Source of the DNA: Faecalibacterium taiwanense
Lineage (GTDB): Bacteria > Bacillota > Clostridia > Oscillospirales > Ruminococcaceae
Length of the DNA stretch: 64,000 nucleotides
Direction of reading: 5' to 3'
NCBI RefSeq assembly: GCF_036632915.2
Contig: NZ_CP155552.1
Location: 1-64,000, forward strand
The position numbers and the translations under genes were made by a program. The notes under the pieces are model-generated. The model was not told the DNA's origin and did no database searches. It saw only the letters and a list, made by a program, of their open reading frames with translations. Shown in pieces: positions 60,457-64,000 of this stretch (positions are counted from its first letter, which is position 1; every line of letters starts with the position of its first letter).

Positions 60457-61998
60457 TTATACGCGGCAGTACACACTGCACTCGTCGTGGATGGTCTTGG
60501 CCAGTGCCTTGGCGGCAAAGCCGTCAGCGGCGCGCCATGCCCAGTTTCCACCCAGCTTGCCGGGGGTATTCAGGTGTGCTTCCGCGCCCAGACCCAGCCA
60601 GTCGTACATGGGGATGATGGCCCGGTCAGCCACCGACCCCAGCGCTGCGCGCAGCAGAGCGATGCGGACATCATCGGTCCGGATGGCCGCCAGCTCCTTT
60701 GCGGTGGGCTTTACGCCGGTCAGGTGCAGGTAAGCGGCAGCGGCAGCCTTTTCCTTTTCGGAAGCGCCGTTCTCCCACCAGTCGGTCAGGGTGGTGTTAT
60801 CGTGGGTGCCGGGATACACTACGCTGTTCTTGATGTAGTTGTGGGGCAGATACTCGTTGTCCCCGCCGCTGAAGGCGAACTGCAGCACCTTCATGCCCGG
60901 GAAGGTGCTGTCGGCCAGCAGCTTTCGCACGCTGGGGAACAGTTCACCCAGATCCTCGGCAATGATGGGCAGCTTGCCAAGGGCAGCTTCCAGCGCATCG
61001 AACAGCTCCATGCCGGGGCCGTTCTCCCACTTGCCGGTGCGGGCGGTGGTGCTGTCCGCCGGGATGGCCCAATAGGTATCGAAGCCGCGGAAGTGGTCGA
61101 TGCGCAGCAGGTCGTAGATGCCCAGTGCGTGGCGCACCCGGCGCACCCACCACGCGTAGCCGGTCTTTTTGTGGTAGGCCCAGTTGTACAGCGGGTTGCC
61201 CCACAGCTGACCGTCAGCAGAGAAGTAATCCGGCGGGCAGCCCGCCACACGGGCAAAGCCGCCGTCGGCATCCAGCTCAAACAGCGCGCCGCCCACCCAT
61301 GCATCCACCGAGTCGGCAGAGACGTAGATGGGGATGTCGCCCAAAATCTGCACGTCCTTTTTGTTGGCATAGGCCTTCACCGCCTGCCACTGGGCCGCAA
61401 ACTTGTACTGCACGAACTTCCAGAACCCGATCTCTTCCTCGTTTTCGGCGGCAAAGGCAGCAAGGGCCTTCTTGTCGCGCAGGCGGTAGGGCTTGTCCCA
61501 CTCCACCCAGTTCTTCATGCCGTTGGCCACTTTCAGGGCCATGTACAGGGCGTAGTCGTCCAGCCATTCCTCATTGGCGAGAGTAAAGGCATAATAATCA
61601 TCCGGGAAGTAATAGCTGCAGCCGTGCAGCCCTGCGCACTGCTTGCGCCATGCGGCGTAGGCGGTGCGCAGGACTTTAAAGCGGCTCACATACAAAGTGC
61701 CGTAGTCCACCTCTTTGGGGTCTGTGCCCCATTTTTCGGCCTTGAGCTGGGCGGCGGTGAGCAGGCCTTCTTCCTTCAAAGCGTCGAGGTCGATAAAATA
61801 GGGGTTGCCCGCAAAGGCCGAGCAGCTCTGATAGGGGCTGTCACCGTAGCCGGTGGGACTGAGCGGCAGGATCTGCCAGATCTTCTGGCCCGCTTGTGCC
61901 AGAAAATCCACAAACTTGAATGCTTCCTTGCCAAAACAGCCAATACCGTAAGGGCCGGGCAGGCTGGACACCGGCATCAGGATTCCACTTTCACGCAT
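60457..61998 (-). CDS. malQ: 4-alpha-glucanotransferase
   Basis: This 513-residue GH77 enzyme transfers maltosyl units during starch and maltodextrin use. It has SGILMPVSSLPGPYGIGCFG, WQILPLSPTGYGDSPYQSCS AFAGNPYFIDLD (two blocks), GDIPIYVSADSVDAW, RIDHFRGFDTYWAIP (nucleophile Asp), AEDLGELF (acid-base Glu) and GTHDNTTLTDWW (third Asp). The start follows GAGGAAGG. It is monocistronic. Confidence 0.97.
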   Translation of the reverse strand: MRESGILMPVSSLPGPYGIGCFGKEAFKFVDFLAQAGQKIWQILPLSPTGYGDSPYQSCSAFAGNPYFIDLDALKEEGLLTAAQLKAEKWGTDPKEVDYGTLYVSRFKVLRTAYAAWRKQCAGLHGCSYYFPDDYYAFTLANEEWLDDYALYMALKVANGMKNWVEWDKPYRLRDKKALAAFAAENEEEIGFWKFVQYKFAAQWQAVKAYANKKDVQILGDIPIYVSADSVDAWVGGALFELDADGGFARVAGCPPDYFSADGQLWGNPLYNWAYHKKTGYAWWVRRVRHALGIYDLLRIDHFRGFDTYWAIPADSTTARTGKWENGPGMELFDALEAALGKLPIIAEDLGELFPSVRKLLADSTFPGMKVLQFAFSGGDNEYLPHNYIKNSVVYPGTHDNTTLTDWWENGASEKEKAAAAAYLHLTGVKPTAKELAAIRTDDVRIALLRAALGSVADRAIIPMYDWLGLGAEAHLNTPGKLGGNWAWRAADGFAAKALAKTIHDECSVYCRV

Positions 61999-62128
61999 GC
62001 TATTACCTTCCTCATTTTTAACATTTTATGGGAATATCGTTGTTTCTTATCATAACATATCCGCAGACTATTTTCCACAGGCAAAAAACGTGGTATACTT
62101 ATTTTTAAACTGGGTGTGTATCCCTTTT
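61999..62128. other. malQ upstream region
   Basis: A/T-rich sequence likely to contain the malQ promoter. Nothing else is recognised. Confidence 0.4.
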
Positions 62129-62495
62129 CGATTTTAAATAGCCTCCGCTTTCGCTCTGGCTATGTTCAGCGGAATCCAGATTTTTTATTTCGCGTTTGTC
62201 GCGGCCTGCGGAACTTGTCGGGGCAAGGCCCCGCCATCTGCTGACGCAGACCGCTCGCCGCTTAAAAGCCCCACCGGGGCTTTCATTGCTGCGCAAACGC
62301 GGGCCGCTCCAAACGCATTTTCACCAGAAGGGCCGAAACCGGCAGATGCAGTAAAATCTCTTTTGTTGTTGGCCTTTACGGCCCCTTGCGTGAAAAAGCA
62401 GAATTGGAACGACCGCAGTCGTTCCAATTCTGCAAAAATAAAAATAAATTTTCCGCTGAATATGGCCAGAGCCTGCGGCGGCCATTTTAAATCGT
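62129..62495. repeat. 367-bp segment bounded by inverted 40-bp motifs
   Basis: The left boundary (62129-62169, read on the minus strand) is CTGAACATAGCCAGAGC ... GGCTATTTAAAATCG. The right boundary (62456-62495) is CTGAATATGGCCAGAGC ... GGCCATTTTAAATCG. Inside are an AAAGCCCC/GGGGCTTT hairpin and a perfect 16-bp-arm hairpin (62398-62433). No gene is seen. It resembles a MITE-like element. Confidence 0.55.
62398..62433 (-). terminator. Perfect 16-bp-arm hairpin
   Basis: GCAGAATTGGAACGAC and GTCGTTCCAATTCTGC with loop CGCA; on the minus strand TTTTTCACG follows. No gene ends here in that direction. Confidence 0.5.
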
Positions 62496-62528
62496 CAAAC
62501 TGCACCCTGAACAGGAGGTACCCGCGCC

Positions 62529-63845
62529 ATGCAGCGCACAGAAAAATACTTTGAACAGGACGCTTTCCGCACCCAGTGCGAGAGCATCATCCTTGCCGCA
62601 GAGCCGGACGAAAAGACCGGCGGCGGGCGCATTGCGCTGGACGGCACGGTGTTCTACCCGGAGGGCGGCGGTCAGCCTGCCGACCGGGGCACCCTGACCC
62701 TGCCGGACGGCACCACGCTGAATGTGACCGATGTGCACGAGCATGACGGCATCCTCTGGCACAGCGTGGACGCCCTGCCGGAAAGTGCCGTTCCCGGCAC
62801 TGCCGTTTCCGGCTGCATCGACTGGGAATGGCGGTTTGACAAAATGCAGCAGCACACCGGTGAGCACATCCTTTCCGGCATCCTGCACCAGATGTTCGGG
62901 GCCGAGAACGTGGGCTTCCACATCGGTTCCGAGGCTGTGCGCATGGACACCAGCGTGCCCATTTCTGCCGAGGGCCTGCAGGCAGCCGAGCTTGCCGCCA
63001 ACCGCATCGTGTGGCAGGATGTGCCGGTGCTGGTCAGCTACCCCACCCGGGAGGAGCTTGCCGCCCTTGTCTACCGCTCCAAAAAGGAGATCGAAGGGCA
63101 GGTGCGCATCGTGACCATTCCCGGTGCGGATGTCTGCGCCTGCTGCGGCACTCACACCCGCACCACCGGACAGGTGGGACAGATCAAAATTCTGGCCAGC
63201 GAGAACTACAAGGGCGGCGTGCGGCTGAGCGTGGTGTGCGGCCAGCGGGCATTGCTTGCTGCACAGGCTATGCGCCAGCGGCAGGCAGAGATCGGGGCGC
63301 TGCTCTCGGCCAAGGCCGACCAGACCGCTGTGGCGGTGCATCGCGTCTACGATGAGTATACTGCGCTCAAGTTTACACACTTTGGTGTATGTTCTCAGCT
63401 GTTCGATGCACTTGCCCAGCTGGCAAACCCCGGTGAGGATGCCATCCGCACAGTGCCCGGCCTTGACCCGGACGGCCTGCACCGGCTGGCGGTGCGCCTG
63501 ACCGAAGCCACCACCGGTCTCTGCGCCGCCCTGACCCCCACCGAAAAGGGCACCGGCTACTGCATTGCGCAGGCAGACGGCGATGTGCGCGCCCTGACCA
63601 AAGCCCTGAACGCCGCCCTGAACGGACGCGGCGGCGGCAAGCCCGGCATCTGTCAGGGCAGCTGCGCCGCTGCACCGGAACAGGTGGAGGAATTTTGCGG
63701 GAGCAAAACCGGTAAGCATCCTCGCCCTCTCCGTCTTTGCTTCGCAAAGCCACCTCTCCCAAAGGGAGAGGCTTTGGCAGTACGGAAAACCTTCCGGCTT
63801 TGCCAAGGGCTCCCCCTTTGGGGGAGCTGGCGCGTCAGCGCCTGA
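62529..63845 (+). CDS. AlaX-type alanyl-tRNA editing protein with DHHA1 domain
   Basis: This 438-residue protein hydrolyses mischarged Ser/Gly-tRNA(Ala) (family role). It has FYPEGGGQPADRGTL, the zinc-binding HTGEHILSG and CACCGTHTRTTGQVG, and a C-terminal DHHA1-like domain ending GGGKPGICQGSCAAAPEQVE. The last ~42 residues, from about GKHPRPLRLC to WRVSA, are encoded by a palindromic repeat, and the stop TGA lies in its right arm. The native end would be near residue 396. The start follows AGGAGG. Confidence 0.93.
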   Translation: MQRTEKYFEQDAFRTQCESIILAAEPDEKTGGGRIALDGTVFYPEGGGQPADRGTLTLPDGTTLNVTDVHEHDGILWHSVDALPESAVPGTAVSGCIDWEWRFDKMQQHTGEHILSGILHQMFGAENVGFHIGSEAVRMDTSVPISAEGLQAAELAANRIVWQDVPVLVSYPTREELAALVYRSKKEIEGQVRIVTIPGADVCACCGTHTRTTGQVGQIKILASENYKGGVRLSVVCGQRALLAAQAMRQRQAEIGALLSAKADQTAVAVHRVYDEYTALKFTHFGVCSQLFDALAQLANPGEDAIRTVPGLDPDGLHRLAVRLTEATTGLCAALTPTEKGTGYCIAQADGDVRALTKALNAALNGRGGGKPGICQGSCAAAPEQVEEFCGSKTGKHPRPLRLCFAKPPLPKGEALAVRKTFRLCQGLPLWGSWRVSA

Positions 63846-63854
63846 GAGGGCGAG
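63721..63854. repeat. Palindromic repeat, copy 4, overlapping a gene end
   Basis: CTCGCCCTCTC (63721-63731) and GAGAGGGCGAG (63844-63854) with inner GAGAGGCTTTGGC and GGGGGAGCTGGCG blocks. It supplies the last codons of the AlaX-type gene. Confidence 0.8.
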
Positions 63855-63884
63855 CCACGTTAATTTTAAGGAGAACAACAAACT

Positions 63885-64000
63885 ATGAGAATGCGTTTCA
63901 AACCCTATGCCCACGACGAGCTGATGGCAGCCGATTTCCATGTCCACGAGCCGCTGATCTGGGGCGGCAGGTGGCACGCCCAGTACGCCCGCCCGGAGCA
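63885..64000 (+). CDS. trmB: tRNA (guanine-N7)-methyltransferase, N-terminus (cut off)
   Basis: The first 38 residues, MRMRFKPYAHDELMAADFHV then HEPLIWGGRWHAQYARPE, match the start of clostridial TrmB proteins, which make m7G46 in tRNA. The SAM-binding part lies beyond the window. The ATG at 63885 follows AAGGAG. It is co-directional with the AlaX-type gene. Confidence 0.75.
   Translation, partial: MRMRFKPYAHDELMAADFHVHEPLIWGGRWHAQYARPE

Noticed and set aside
1..64000. CRISPR array
   Set aside because: No regularly spaced short repeats were seen; the repeats present are dispersed palindromes, not arrays.

Overview
The window looks like the chromosome of a Faecalibacterium-type gut firmicute (Oscillospiraceae). 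It is GC-rich, uses strong GGAGG ribosome sites, and carries RNase Y, a glycine riboswitch and an ICE cargo typical of gut Clostridia. The genus is an inference from overall gene content and was not tested by a search.

Left third (1 to about 15,600) is mobile DNA. The backbone is the right end of an integrative conjugative element (ICE), with genes on the minus strand: repA, parA, parB, a conserved hypothetical, a DUF3789 peptide, pcfB and virD4. virD4 is split by a second, nested element of about 8.66 kb (142-8805). That element carries a large serine recombinase, a small recombinase-tail-like protein, a PD-(D/E)XK protein, a Tet(W)/Tet(O)-type ribosomal protection protein with its attenuator leader, an IncQ-like oriT, a DUF3847 protein, a MobA/MobL relaxase, a cysteine-rich VLP protein and a TnpW-like protein. 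Joining its two flanks at the shared 8-bp core restores the virD4 reading frame exactly. To the right, the ICE ends at a tRNA-Met 3' fragment (13308-13352). An integrase remnant, a patatin gene, a second copy of the ICE end (15068-15388) and two inverted tRNA pieces follow, which looks like a graveyard of tandem insertions.

Middle (15.6-42.6 kb) is nutrient metabolism: a GT2 glycosyltransferase; an oppABCDF peptide importer with a leader hairpin and an intercistronic terminator; a lipoprotein; rny; a LysR regulator fused to a tyrosine phosphatase; nagB; a serine catabolism cluster (sdaAA, sdaAB, DAACS symporter, divergent LysR); a sugar-acid module (GntP permease, IlvD/Edd dehydratase, FadR-type regulator); an alanine/glycine symporter under a single-aptamer glycine riboswitch; an LCP-like protein; and a MocR regulator divergent from an ECF S component.

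Right part (42.7-64 kb) is housekeeping with curiosities: rlmA, a DEAD-box helicase, DUF1015, DUF4015, an Rnf-like trio (D, E, A) downstream of rpe that lacks the usual redox residues, a two-component system whose kinase is frameshifted, cyuA, an M18 aminopeptidase, ychF, mtnN, a small helical protein, a degenerate GGDEF protein, malQ, an AlaX-type editing protein and the start of trmB. Four copies of a roughly 133-181 bp palindromic repeat lie here, several directly after stop codons.

Three single-base losses in short homopolymers (two in parA, one in the kinase) may be real mutations or assembly errors, so those genes should be read with that in mind.
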